Shown: piece by piece, positions 25,081 to 37,675 of the stretch
Layout of the letters: each line of letters starts with the position of its first letter
Position numbering within the stretch: position 1 is the first letter of the stretch
Assembly: GCA_012295275.1 (NCBI GenBank)
Contig: CM022673.1
Span: 25,212,261 to 25,276,260, forward strand
Direction of reading: 5' to 3'
From: Chrysomallon squamiferum
Lineage: Eukaryota > Mollusca > Gastropoda > Neomphalida > Peltospiridae
Length of the DNA stretch: 64,000 nucleotides
The notes under the pieces: generated by a model
The model's database searches: none
Told to the model about the DNA's origin: nothing
The model's input: the letters and a program-made list of their open reading frames with translations, nothing else
Made by a program: the position numbers and the translations under genes

Positions 25081-27312
25081 TTAAAGCAAAAGCATGTCCT
25101 GAGTGTCAACTGTACATTTGATGAACATTACATCATTCCTGACGTAGTCCATTGTGTCTAGGAGCCCCAAGTCCACAAACTGTTGACATCCAAAGCTGGG
25201 ATTTCTAGGTCCTGTTGGTCTGTTGAGAAAGGTTTTGTTTCCTTTAGAGCCTTTAGGTTTGATGGTGAATGTGGCATTTCTGCGATATTGTGGATCTGGA
25301 CACTGGTCAATTAATGTGAATATCACTTTGTGGTAAAAGGGCCATTGCAGCAAGGCATCATATTCTCCTTTACAGATGCAGACAAAGACAGACATGAATT
25401 TTCCTCTGCCTGGAAAAGTGGAGAAAAAAAAAAAGAATTCAGTTATGCATTTCAGACTTTGATTTTAATGAGGAATCAAAATTTGTTCAAAAACTTAGCT
25501 GTGTTAAAATCAGATGTTAGTTGGTTACTGCAGAATTTATTTTGCATAGTAGATTCAAAATATTAATCATGTTTAAAGCATTTTCACTTTTTAATGTTCT
25601 GTTAATTAATTTTATCTTTTATTTCTGCTTTAACAAATTTGCATGAAATAAAAATAATGGCAAAAAGTGTACTTAATTTAACTACTCTCTCTCCATGTCT
25701 CAGTGTCTCAGTTAAAATTTTAACATGCACTAAAATATTAAAAAGAACTATTATTTATTTAGCTATTAGAGTACACAGTTAAGAAAACTTGAAAATAAAG
25801 CTTGACTGTCATTTATTTTTAATCACATAATTGCAAACCTTTTCCATCTCCATATGGACATAGGGAGAGAATCAGTTTGTAGCCATGCTGTGATGTCAGA
25901 AATGTAGGACTGAATATTGTAACCTCATTTCCACATTTAGCTGCATCAAGTTTATCCTAAAAATAGCTCGACTTTAATCATAATAATAATAAATCAAGTT
26001 TATTAAATATTCATTGTTGCAGTTCAGTGATATCCCCAAAATAATGAGGAAAAAATGTTTTCTTAAATAATGTTTCCATACACCATTAATGGTTTCAATA
26101 TGTTGTTTAATTTTAGCAAAAATTAAAAAAAAGGATCTGTCTCTAATTAAGTGAACCTTTGGTGATACGAAGAGATAGTTGAAATATATTTGTTTTTCAT
26201 TTCCAAATGAGGTTTTGTTTGTTTTCTACAACCCAGTTTTAATTAATAATGAAGAGTAAATAATAAAAGATTACAGTTTTACTGAAGTTGCGCACTTACA
26301 GGATATATTTACAGTAAAATTTCTAGCGCAAAAAAAAAAAAAAAAAAAATTCGTTTACGTCCGCCATATATACTATAACGCCACTGCTCTAGTTCTGATG
26401 GAATAAAATGGCGTCTTTAAGGTGTTTTGCAGCTTTTATTTTATCGCCTTACTGTTAGGATAGGTCGCCCAAAACAGTGAGGTAATAAACTGAAAATATA
26501 ACAGATTTTATTAGACCATTTAAAGGCATCATTCCACCCATAAAGAAAGTAAAAATTACATTAAACTATACATCTGGCAGTTTGTACGAATAAAAAGCTT
26601 AATAAAACTATTTATGCTTCCAAGTTATTTTATTATCTAGGACAGTATATAATCGATTCTATCAAAGTATGACAAAACTGTGGATAATGAGGTATCTGGC
26701 TGACTAATAGTGTAACATGTCACAATTATAGAAAAACGATCTTTATACTTCGTTTTTTATTAAGATTGGATGGCAAAATAATAATAAAATAACTATTTAT
26801 TTGAACTATTTTATCGCACACATTTAATAGTTTTTAAGTTTTAAATATTTATTGTTCCTTTGTTGTTTTCTCTCATTGATACTAATTCTAGATATCACAA
26901 TATGTGTGTTTGTGTGTGTGAGCGGTTTTTTTTTTTTTTTTTTTTCGTTTTATTCCCAGTTACATTATTAGTAGTATAAAAGTACAACAATAAATGAATA
27001 TCTGCTTTTGATTGCCCTTTCAGTTTATTCAGATAGCTACTTAGCAATACTTCTATATTACTGTGGTACCTGGAACCACTGAATTTTCCAAACAATCGGA
27101 TTGCCGTACAGTTTTTCCAGATTATCTACTCGTCTGCGAAGATTTGTGATCTGTAATTTGGTCGTAGTCAGAAGATTCGTGTGACGGTTCAGCTCTTTGG
27201 TGTTGGATACCACAGCGTCACAAGCCATTGCCAGATGTACCAGTGGGTTGGAGTTAATATGTTTACTCATGTGTTTCTTCAGACACTGTACATCAAAAAA
27301 AAAAAAAAAAAA

Positions 27313-27345
<33 letters not shown>

Positions 27346-27479
27346 TAGCATAATTTGATAATGCTGGGGTTTTTTTTGTGAAGTTAATTTTATTTATTAA
27401 GAGCTTATTTTATTTGATTTAATTATTTGTCTGTTTACTTTACAATACTTTACTTCATTTTATTATTTTTATTTTTATT

Positions 27480-27516
<37 letters not shown>

Positions 27517-27857
27517 AATTTGTTGTTGTTTCGTTACTGACATTAGTAGTAGTTTTACTACTAATTTGTTTCTCTTCTTTTTTTTTTTTTTTTTTTTTTT
27601 TGATTTAATTTTGATTTATTTTCTTTCTTTCTTTTTTACATTTATTAATATTATTATTCTGTTATCATTATATTAAAATATAACACACACACACACACTG
27701 AATTAAATGCATGCGTGAGTGCGTGTTATTTTATATAAACTATGTACCCTGTATTTGCAGCCAGCGGCAGAGAAGGGACATGCAATGTCTTCACTTGAGC
27801 TGTCATCAAGTTTGTGGTCATCAGTCTGAAACATGTTTTCAAAAACGTTTTTGTTGA

Positions 27858-27900
<43 letters not shown>

Positions 27901-28074
27901 AACACACACATATACATATAAATAAATATATATATATTTAAAATGATATAGGCAGAAGTTAAAAAAAATATTTAAAAAAAATTATTATTACATTAATAAT
28001 AGACATAAATTATTATTATTTTTTTTAGATACATTTTTAATATTTAAATATAATAATCTTGTTGTTATGCTTTA

Positions 28075-28105
<31 letters not shown>

Positions 28106-28123
28106 GTTATTATTATTATTTAA

Positions 28124-28156
<33 letters not shown>

Positions 28157-28334
28157 TAAATTATTTAATATTATTTTTCATTATTTTTAAAAACAAATGT
28201 GTTGTTGTTGTTATTATTTTAGTATTTACTTCTTTGTTGGTGCACAAATTACACAGTTCAGTATCTTTGCTTAGTGTTTCACTGTCGTAATTAGTGTTCA
28301 TTTGTGCATCCATATTGACTGAATCTTGACTCAT
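25081..28334 (-). CDS. TRAF-family adaptor without visible RING (zinc finger, coiled coil, MATH)
   Basis: Five minus-strand exons in phase: 28230-28337, 27748-27825, 27070-27285, 25839-25956 and 25081-25409. Starting at the ATG at 28334 gives 281 residues. Order of parts: an acidic N-terminus with CNLC; a TRAF-type zinc finger (CPFSAAGCKYRCLKKHMSKH); a short coiled coil (TTTKLQITNLRRRVDNLEKL); and a complete MATH/TRAF-C domain with VWKIQWFQDKL, IFSPTFLTSQHGYKL, PYGDGKGRG, KGEYDALLQWPF, RPTGPRNPSFGC and YVRNDVMFIKCTVD. TRAFs trimerise through the coiled coil and MATH domain and bind cytoplasmic tails of TNF- and Toll/IL-1-type receptors. A RING is usual at the N-terminus, but none was found between 28338 and 30900. 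The ATG follows directly after a CAG acceptor, so a 5' UTR exon upstream is likely; an undetected upstream coding exon is the alternative. The exact TRAF class is uncertain. Confidence 0.85.
25410..27069. other. TRAF introns 3 and 4
   Basis: Apart from the 25839-25956 exon, no coding content was seen. A GC-richer patch with AAAATGGCG near 26340-26470 stands out but has no supported role. TG and T runs lie near 26903-26945. Confidence 0.5.
27861..27898. repeat. TA microsatellite
   Basis: TA run in the TRAF intron between 27825 and 28230, just beyond the acceptor of the zinc-finger exon. Confidence 0.9.
28077..28157. repeat. TTA microsatellite
   Basis: Interrupted ATT array in the same TRAF intron. 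Confidence 0.9.
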
Positions 28335-28442
28335 CCACTGAAACGAGAAAACTCGAAAGTCATATGGAATTAAATAATTATTCAGCAGCCACATCTAATG
28401 AAAACAAATAAACAGATACAAAGTATTCGGTCTGATTTGTTG

Positions 28443-28473
<31 letters not shown>

Positions 28474-28643
28474 CATTTTTTTTTAAAGGTTTATTTCTAG
28501 GTACGCATTATGCAAAAACATTACACCAGTTATAATAATGATAGATTCAAGAAGTATGCGCAGTTAAATAAAATAATAAATGTTTTGTTTTGTTGTTGTT
28601 CTTTTTCTGAATATACTTCTTTTATAACATTTAATTATTTATT

Positions 28644-28650
<7 letters not shown>

Positions 28651-28700
<50 letters not shown>

Positions 28701-28701
28701 T
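28651..28701. repeat. TTA microsatellite
   Basis: Uninterrupted ATT array following a short TTTA run. Confidence 0.9.
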
Positions 28702-29277
28702 TATGCTTTTCTTGATATAAATATCATTAAATAAGTAAAACCTCATTTAAAATGCATTACATTTGTATAAATAAATATAATGTAACACAGGCATAGCAGT
28801 ATTTGTACTTTATCTGCATTAATTGTAATTTTGTATTAATATAAATACGTTTCGCTTTTCAAAATATTTAATATACAGTGTTACATTTTGCTAATATGTT
28901 GATAAATGAAAACATTTAAATACAAAATATATATATATATATATATATATATCTACATTAAAAAGTATGTTTTGTTACCTTATTTTCAAACTCAGTGCAG
29001 GTTTAACAACGTTTTTCAATAGGTTTTTATTCTTCACATTATTAATATTACTAATCAGAGAATAAACAAAATGCGTGATTCGACTTGCATTTATTGACGA
29101 TTTCTATTGATGATAATTATTGATTATGCAGAGTGCTATATGATACTCATTTTACACTGATACAATTAGTTGTCTTTGTTGCCAGAAAGGTGACCGTTTC
29201 ACATACAACAAAAGACAATTGTTTGACAGATGTTGTTTAAATGTCCGCAGGTTGTTTTAAATGAAGGTCGTTGCAAG

Positions 29278-29314
<37 letters not shown>

Positions 29315-29339
29315 TATTATTATTATTATTATTATTATT
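29278..29339. repeat. ATC/ATT compound microsatellite
   Basis: About twelve ATC units followed by ATT units. Confidence 0.92.
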
Positions 29340-29486
29340 TGCAGTTTCTATTTCTATTTTTATGTTACATATGTTTGACAACATTTAACAGTGTTTAACT
29401 GTTTAACGATATAATTTGATTTCAAACAATAATGAAAGATCTGAATAATCTGCGTTTAGTTCATTAATTGGTCGTTAAATCTAGGA

Positions 29487-29560
29487 CTACCAGTGACGTA
29501 GCTAATAGGGGAGAAATAGGAGCAATCACTCCCCCCCCCGAGCACATTTTTAAAAATTGG
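29487..29560. mobile_element. Possible terminal fragment of a DNA transposon
   Basis: CCAGTGACGTAGCTAATAGG, followed by a purine stretch, a C-run and CGAGCAC, resembles the GTGGCGTAGC..GGGG..CCCC type termini seen on many dispersed animal DNA transposons. No matching inverted end was found nearby, so the element would be a fragment. Identification is by general resemblance only. Confidence 0.3.
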
Positions 29561-30901
29561 CGCTTTTGCAATAGTATATATATATATATTTTTTTTTTTT
29601 AAATCGTATTGCCCTGGAATAACTCTCTTGAATCGTTACTTTATTTGACCAGCCTCCCGTGTTTTTGAACTGTCTGCTCAATCTCTTGTGATGTGTTTCC
29701 CAGGTAAAAGATCTGAGCATTTTAAAAATGTTGACTTCCAAATTTAGGGTTTTAGATCCAAAATATTCAGATAGCGCAGACGATGTGAACAAATTAGAAT
29801 TTTTAATGTCGTATGCATCACAAAAAGATGTTCATCTCCCTCACCCACATTTCTCAATTTTGATTCGTAATTTTCAACTTAATGAACATCGCCGTTACGC
29901 AAAAAGGATTAATTCTCGTTCTTTTTGAATGTTAAATAAATTTTCAAACTTCTTTTGGAGAAAATCTGACGCGTATAAATATAAATAAATAAATAAATAA
30001 ATAATCTGCCGTTATTCCGTTGCATTCGTTCTTTGTGTCTGTAGATTTATATGTTGGAATAAATAGATTGCATATCATATAGAAAGTTTAAAATTAATTC
30101 ATATGGATGGTGTAGACTAAAATTTCGCATCTTTTTTTTTTTGCAGAAGAAATAGTTTTTAACTTGAGCTATGCCATGAATATATGATGTCACAGGCAGT
30201 CTTATTGAAAAAACTGTTAATAAGATAAACGTTAATTGATAAATAGTAATATTTATATCAGTAGTACTTTTATGTCTTGACCAAAATCATAGATGTTGGA
30301 ATGAAACAATTTGAACTGTGCATTAACCATGCCTTGAATCAGAACTCCGTTTATCAAAACAGATTATCATTATTATAATATATTTTTGTTCTATGTTTTG
30401 TTTGTATACTTATAACTGTGACACCAAGGGCTATGCAAAACTATTAACAGCTCCGGACAGTATTTTGTTCGATTCGGTGTCATGCTAAAATGCAGTAGGC
30501 CTATATTAAAATGATCGATACTGAATGATTTTACAAATACATTTTTAGTATAAAACTTTTGCATGGACGAAATACATATCGTATGCATTATAGTTTACAT
30601 AATATCTATTACATCTGCATTAAATTATTCAGTTTCAAGCCAAATTACAAGAAATACAAGAATTAGAAGTTATATAAAACTGTTGATATAATTATTGTCT
30701 TTTAATTTCAATGTTTTACAATTTTATATTGTGACAACGTATATGTATGTTGCCATTCATATTTTGTGAAATTAGAGTAAAGGATGTAACCGTACTTTTA
30801 AGGTTAGTTAACCGGTAATATATAAATTGAAATCGTTGATAATTATTTTCACATAGTATTGTACGTTTGTTTTTAATGACTAATATTTATTTCTTCTTCA
30901 G

Positions 30902-30997
30902 TTTCCGAATATCAATTTGGTGAATGGAAATAAGAAAACAACTCCAGAGACGGCATACCAAGACAACGGTTCGTCTCCAATGCTACGCCAGTATTGA
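30902..30997 (+). other. Isolated exon-like open frame
   Basis: A pyrimidine-rich TTTCTTCTTCAG acceptor is followed by 31 open codons (beginning FPNINLVNGNKKTTPE and ending SPMLRQY) and a TGA. The peptide looks ordinary rather than low-complexity, and the base composition is richer in G and C than the flanks. It could be a last exon of an unseen plus-strand gene, a 5' UTR exon of KMT5, or chance. Confidence 0.25.
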
Positions 30998-32055
30998 CGC
31001 TTATTTGAGGTCATATTTGCTTTGCGTATTCATACGCATTTAAAAACATTCTGCTCAAGATGGAGGAGTAAAGAAATTAGTTCATAATTTATTGCATAGC
31101 TAAGTACAATCTTCTAAATAATTAAATCTTCTAAATATATTTAATTATGACTTATAATGTTCACATTTCAAGTTAAAAGTAAATAAATACAGAACTATTT
31201 TAGGAATACTAGACAATTTGTGGACGGCCATTTTATACAGTCATTCCAAAACGGAAGGCAAAGATTGGCTCAAAAAAATTCCAGGTAAACCATTCGGTGT
31301 AAACATAATGTAAGAACTGCATTATATCTGATAAAACAACTTCAGTGCTATGATATATAAAAATGTTGTTCATAACAAATGCATATTTGGTACACACTGA
31401 CTCTCCGATTTCCGTATAGTCTGATCCACTAATGGCAATATTCCAGCTTTATAGTATCAACACTTTTAGCCTGTTAGTATCAGAACGATATTTAATATTG
31501 AAGCAGTAATATATTTATATTTTTTTAAATTTTAATGTGGTGTATTTTTAAATTTATTTAAGTAATTGCATTTACATAAAATTTAATGTACTACACATTT
31601 ACTGAAAAACGGTATCATTCCGCACTTTTTGTGTTTGACACTGCGATTGTAAGGTCAAAGGTTAATATACATTTTGGAGGATGTGAATGGTATTTTTTTA
31701 ATTTTTAATTTTTATTTTAGTATTTATTTATTTATTCGATATCTGTTTGTGGTAGTTTTTAAAGTTTTTTATTATATTCCACAATATTCAGTAAATATCC
31801 GAAATGACTTAAAATATAAGTGATCAGATTAGTTCATTATTAAATTAATCTGGAGACAAGTGAAATGTCAAAATCACGTTTGATGACACGAGTTTGTTTA
31901 CACTTTTACAGATAACAAAAACAATGTAAATGAAATACAGGTAAAGTATTTTCAGTATTGTTCAGTTATACACCATCTTGATTGTATTCAATAATGGAAA
32001 TACTGATTAGATGTATATGTACCGATATGTTATTATTTAAAAATTTGTTTTCAGA

Positions 32056-33719
32056 ATGACTTCGACATACGGGGGAGGCCGGGTACCCTCAACTGGCATG
32101 AATGCTGTTGAGTTGTGTGATAATGATGATTTAGCCACAAGTTTAGTTCTTGACCCCTATCTGGGCTTCCTTACACACAAGATGAATGTTCGGTTAGTTA
32201 ATTTTTTTTTTTTTTTTTTAATTAATTAATAAAAATAATCATTAAAAGGAATTATACTGATCTTCAGAGATATTCTAAAAATTCACAAGAATAAACAAAT
32301 AACTAGAAAAAAAAAAAAAAAAATGTATAAACAATATAATGTAATATTAATAAATACCACTGTATTAAGGTATTGATACTTTTTAAAACATCTTGACTTG
32401 AAATATTCAAAACATTTTATTACAATGTGCTTGGTTTTCATTTTCAGACACCGTCCATTAAAGGGAAAGATAACACTGAAGGGCATTATTGAAAAGTTCA
32501 AGGAACATGGTTGCTATGACAAAGCGTATAAGGCTTTTTGCAGTGTCGATGCCACTCGTAATTTCTTGTCATCTCGAACTAAACTGCAACATGATGTTTT
32601 CAGACAACATGTACGTGAAAACATTAAATTTGATACTTGTATACTTAATTATATATGTATATAACATTGTCATCATCATAAAAAAGACAAGTAGTCACTG
32701 AAATATACAAATATATAAATATTCAAATCTCAGTTCTTGAATATTAATCATTGAACACCACAAGATCATTGTCCCTGCTTTTCAGTATGAGATATCTGTC
32801 AAACTAAAAAGAAACCAAATATATAGGTATGTTGTTAAAAGTAAATGTTATCATTTCAGATTTTCCGTTATCTGGCAATGTTTGACAAACAGGCAGGATT
32901 TGAACTAGTTCCCTGTCATAGATACTCGATGGAAGGGAAAATGGGAGGGATGATTTGTTCAACAAAAAAGTGGTTTGTTATCACTTTGATACGACATATT
33001 TCTGAGATATTTTTAACCTGCAAATTTTGTAATGTAGAAAGAATATATCTCTCACCATAAAGTTTTTTTTTAACATATTTGGATATTTAATTTTAATATT
33101 TATTTTATTCACTGATTTCTACAGTGGCAGAACACAGATTTGTAATAAAACCAATGTATACCACATGCACAGTGATTGTCCTGGATTTTTTTCCCCAGTT
33201 TTAACAAATTTCCTTTAAACACGTTTGCAAATCAAATAGATAATATTTTAGTTTTAAAATATTCTTAAAATGTATAAAATAAAAATAAGTTCAAAAAGTT
33301 AAAACAGAATGTGTTTTATGAAAAAATACATTTAGGTTATAAAACAACAAACTTGTCCTTTTGATGATATAATTTAATCGTTTTGAAACTCATTAAATTA
33401 TTTTCAACTCCAGGCAAAAGAATGAAAAAATACAGAAACTAGTTGGTTGTATTGCTGAACTGACAGAAGAAGAGGAGAGAACTCTGCTGAAACCGGGTGT
33501 TAATGATTTCAGTGTTATGTTTTCATGTCGTAAAAACTGTGCTCAGTTATGGCTAGGTCCAGCTTCCTTTATTAATCACGACTGTCGTGCAAACTGCAAG
33601 GTATGGAGAACCCAACTGTAATACAGATTTATTTGAAATTTGAAAAACTTGTCTGGTCTCTCTTTAACTTCATTTCTTATGATTCAGTCTATATCTTCAT
33701 TTCATTATTATCATTTTTC

Positions 33720-33759
<40 letters not shown>

Positions 33760-34543
33760 GTCTGTAATAATAAAAAGATAACATCAATAAAAAATAAGCA
33801 TATTTTGTTACCACAAAAATTGCAGACCAAAAGAGATCTGAGAAAAGAATTTCGATTTAAAAAAACAAATTTTAGAATAAAATATAGGAAAGGGATGTTG
33901 ATATGGATGAAATACATATTCCAGTTAAACTAAGTTTTCTGTTACAGTTTGTTCCTACTGGTCGAGATACAGCTTGTGTCAAAGTTCTGCGAGACATTGA
34001 ACCTGGAGAAGAGATAACTTGTTTCTATGGAGAAGATTTCTTTGGTGATGACAACTGTCTGTGTGAATGTCAGACTTGTGAACGGTAGATATAGATATAT
34101 GAATATTTAAAAAATATACTTAAGTAATTTGCTGATGAAACATTGTTAAAAAAAATAAAATAAAATATAAGATAGGTATATAAGTGATTCCTGACATTCA
34201 AAACAGAAATTTTAATCAAATGATACCATTACGTGTAGAAATGTCTTGAGTTTAAAACGGAATATTTTGTAATATTCATTTTTGCGTGGATTTAGATTTT
34301 TATTGTTTTTATTTCCCCAGTCGACAGGCTGGAGCATTCAAGCCAAAAGATGCACCCCAAAACTCTCTGAGTGAAGATGACAGAGGCTACAAGTTGCGTG
34401 ACACAGATGATCGACTGAGTAGATTGAAAACACAACCAGATATAAAACAGCCGAATATAAATGGTGTCATCCCTGCTTCAAGTGGTTGGTTATTTATCAG
34501 ACTTAAAAGTGATTTTTCATTCATTACTGTTATTAGGAAATTG

Positions 34544-34579
<36 letters not shown>

Positions 34580-35842
34580 TCAAGTGATTCTTTTTTGTCA
34601 GTAAATACCAGTTTTTAAATAGTTTCTGGTCTCTTTCATTATGTTAACACAGAGCGTAAAATTTTGACAAAAAATGACTGCAAGGGCAAGAAGTAGTTAC
34701 TGAATATATTAAACAATTAACACATATTTATCAAGGAAAATGTGATGTAAGTGCAAGTATAAAGAGTTGCCAAGTAATATTATTCTTTTTTGCACTGGTA
34801 CATTGCTTTTGGAGTTTATTTATATTTATCCAGTTTATTTAGTCATTGTTAAAAAAATATTTAACTTGTATTGCTTTGCAGCATATTGTGAAAAAGTATA
34901 AGGTATTTTTGTTTTAAAAACAGTTATTACGATGATCTTCAGTCATTTTCACTGTTACCTGGTTGAAATTAACTTCTACAAAGTGCATGCATTTTTTATA
35001 TATAACTGTTGAATTATGTTAATAATGTATTCTGTTTTCAGACATAAAGTTGTTTTTCACTGTTTATAACTGTCATTATATCTATTTTAATTTAATTATT
35101 AAAATTATTCTGACTTTGAAGATAGAATTACATTATAATGATTGTCTGGGACTCAGTATTGCTCAATTATTGATGTACTAGTATGAAATGTAGCATCAGA
35201 TATCATTTATGTTTTATTTTTTTTAAATTCAGGATTTTTTTTTATTTTACTTTCAAATTTTTTTATTAGAAGTAAATATTACATTTTACATTTGTTATGT
35301 ATAACATGAACAAATAATTACATATTCAAAGCAAATCATTGACAAGTAGTAACAGAAAAGTGCAGTATTTTTATTTAATTAATAGATTTAAAAACTTTGT
35401 TTGAAATAACAAGTTTTTGAACTGGTTCTACATATTTAGAATAGCAGTTACACGGTTTTCTTTTTCTGTTTTTATTTTTAAATTTTTTATTTATTCTTAT
35501 TTCTTTCTTTTTTTATTTTTAATCTTTATTTATTCTTTTTTATTATTATTTTTTTAATGTTATTACTAGTATATTTATAATATTTATCAAGCTGTTACAT
35601 TTTCACAGTTATGTTTAAATAGTCAAAAAACAAGAATTATAACACGAAATCTAGAATAATTAATTGATTTTGAATAATACATTACTGTTTCTTGTACAGC
35701 TTATGTCAGGATATATTTCATGATGGAATTCTTTGAATTTTTTGATGAATATGATCTACTTTTTAAGAATTCAGATTATGATTTAGAACAGTTTTTTAAT
35801 TATATAGCTTTGGTTTTCTGGACAAGTAATATAAATAATATT

Positions 35843-35878
<36 letters not shown>

Positions 35879-37675
35879 ATTGGATATTTAAAAAAATGAA
35901 TTGAAATAAATTTGATTTACTTATTTTATTTTTCAGAAAATTGGGATTACAGAGCCAAAAACTTAGAAAATCAAGCTCATCTCTTGACAGCTGCTGAATT
36001 AAAAAAACGTGGAATTACACGATACGATGCAGAAATTATTCTTTCTCAGGGACTTTCACTGCCAGATCCCAAGATTCTTGTTGAAAGGGACATAACATTA
36101 AACATGGACAAACATACCTCAGGAATTGGTCACTGTCGATCGAACCCAGTTCGACGGGCTAGTCATATATCAAACAGTCCCTATGGTAGGAACGGAACTA
36201 ATAGAGTGCTTTCAACATCTGCTGACAATGCTAAATCCAAACCTCTTTCAGAGTTGTGCCCAGGTAAAATAAGCACAAGTTCTGTTAAGAAGGAAATCTG
36301 TAGTGCATTGAATCCCTGCTTAGTGCGAAATTCCAGAAGGAAAAGACGACGCTTTTTCCCCAAAGTGAGGACAAAAAGTAAAAGCAGAACAACAACGTGT
36401 GACTCTATGATGGAAAATTCAGATGATCTCGAGAGTGAGGAAAATGTTAAACTTGAAATTTTTCCTATGCAATCACACGAGCCTATAAATAACACAAATC
36501 ATCGAAAGAGAAAACTGAGTTCTTGCGGGCAGAACGATTCACTTGTGTCACCACTGAGAACGTCAAAATACGCTGGTATAAACATTAAATGCGAACCAGG
36601 CTTGGAATGTGAAGAGGAACAAAGGTCTGACTCTAGGTATGATCCATTTGACATACAGTCTTTGGATGACAACAATGACTTTCAGTTTGTTGGACGCTTT
36701 AGTCCAAGTCGAAATTTATGTAGGGCCCAGTTTAGTCCTTGTCAAGAACGAAATACCCAAAGTGTCCTCTCATCAGTGTCCAAGGAAGAAAATGGCTCAA
36801 AAATGCCTCCACCTTTGGAGCCCATTTCTCCTGAACCTTACAGAAATGGGCACACTAAACATTTCACTCCAAAATCAAAAAAGCGTCAGCTGCCTTCAAG
36901 TCCACTTAGACAGAGTCCTCGACTGCGAGGACTTAGGCCAGACGGCAAAAGCATCCATCAAGATCTTTTATCTAAAGGTGGCGAGGATAATTCAGAGCAC
37001 ATTGAGAACAACTGTTCTAACATGGATAGGTCCATGGAAATGGTTGAAGATGATGATGATGAGATGCCTGTACTCGTGAAACAAAGGATTGATACAAACC
37101 ACAATATTCAGGAATCCACAGCAGATAACGACTTTGATAATTCAGACTTCTTCGCTGTTTCGCGATCTCCTCAAACAGGAGCCACTCCACAGCATCGCAT
37201 CCACTCAGCTTTTGATGATCCAAACAGCAGAAACAGTGCTGATAAGTCAGATTCCGAATCCGATAATTCTTTACAGATGCCTTCTATAGAACTGGCCAGC
37301 TCCAAGTCATGCAGCCCTATTCACTGTGATAGCTTTTATAATAATAACAGTTCGAAAAAGACGTTTCCACGGGTTACAATCAAAATGAAACGGGATCCTA
37401 TTTTGGAGGAAGAGTTAGCTAATCAGTCTTCCTCTAGTGTTTTTTTCAAATGGGATGATGGCAGTGATACAGAAACAGTAACTGACCATTCCATAAATGC
37501 TTTTTCTTACAAGAGAAAGAAAATGTTGAGAACCGAAACGCACAAAGTTGACCAAATGTCATATTACTCATCTTCACCACTAAATAATTACCGTCCAAAA
37601 AAACTGAGGTTGAAATTCGGCAAGAATGCTGTTGATATGATAGACATAAATATCCCTCCATATAAAGAATTATGA
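32056..37675 (+). CDS. KMT5B: Histone H4 lysine-20 N-methyltransferase KMT5B/C (Suv4-20)
   Basis: Seven exons with matching phases: 32056-32192, 32448-32610, 32860-32972, 33414-33600, 33948-34084, 34321-34484 and 35937-37675, giving 879 residues, close to the length of human KMT5B. Residues 1-100 hold the N-terminal helical region ([21 protein letters not shown].. then VFRQHIFRYL). The SET domain spans about 100-245, with the S-adenosylmethionine/active-site blocks [16 protein letters not shown] and [16 protein letters not shown] Cys-rich post-SET follows ([10 protein letters not shown]). The enzyme converts H4K20me1 to the di- and trimethyl forms and acts in heterochromatin and DNA repair. 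The single 579-codon last exon is hydrophilic, rich in Ser, Lys and acidic runs, and probably disordered. It ends [20 protein letters not shown], a block that may be a conserved C-terminal motif. The ATG lies one base after a CAG acceptor, so an upstream 5' UTR exon is expected. Whether the gene corresponds to one vertebrate paralogue or to their common ancestor cannot be told here. Confidence 0.93.
33719..33759. repeat. TTA microsatellite in KMT5 intron 4
   Basis: Uninterrupted ATT array between exons 4 and 5. Confidence 0.9.
34485..35936 (+). other. KMT5 intron 6
   Basis: AT-rich intron with a T-run near 34551-34576 and a TG array near 35845-35876. No further exon seen. Confidence 0.7.

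Larger units (their letters stand above)
28338..32055. other. Intergenic region between TRAF (-) and KMT5 (+)
   Basis: Both genes probably start from this stretch in opposite directions. It holds TA and TTA arrays (28450-28700), an ATC/ATT array at 29278-29339, a possible transposon end at 29487-29560, and one isolated spliceable open frame at 30902-30997. Around 31210-31270 a GGCCATTTTATA segment with an inverted CCAAT box (GATTGGCTC) is a plausible core promoter for KMT5. That reading is inference from motifs only. Confidence 0.45.

Noticed and set aside
26340-26470. GC-richer patch with AAAATGGCG inside a TRAF intron, considered as a promoter or first exon
   Set aside because: The following frame stops quickly and no gene on the plus strand begins here.
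29550-29930. Open frames on both strands beside the possible transposon end
   Set aside because: Could be transposon-derived, but neither peptide matched a transposase or zinc-finger pattern well enough to call.
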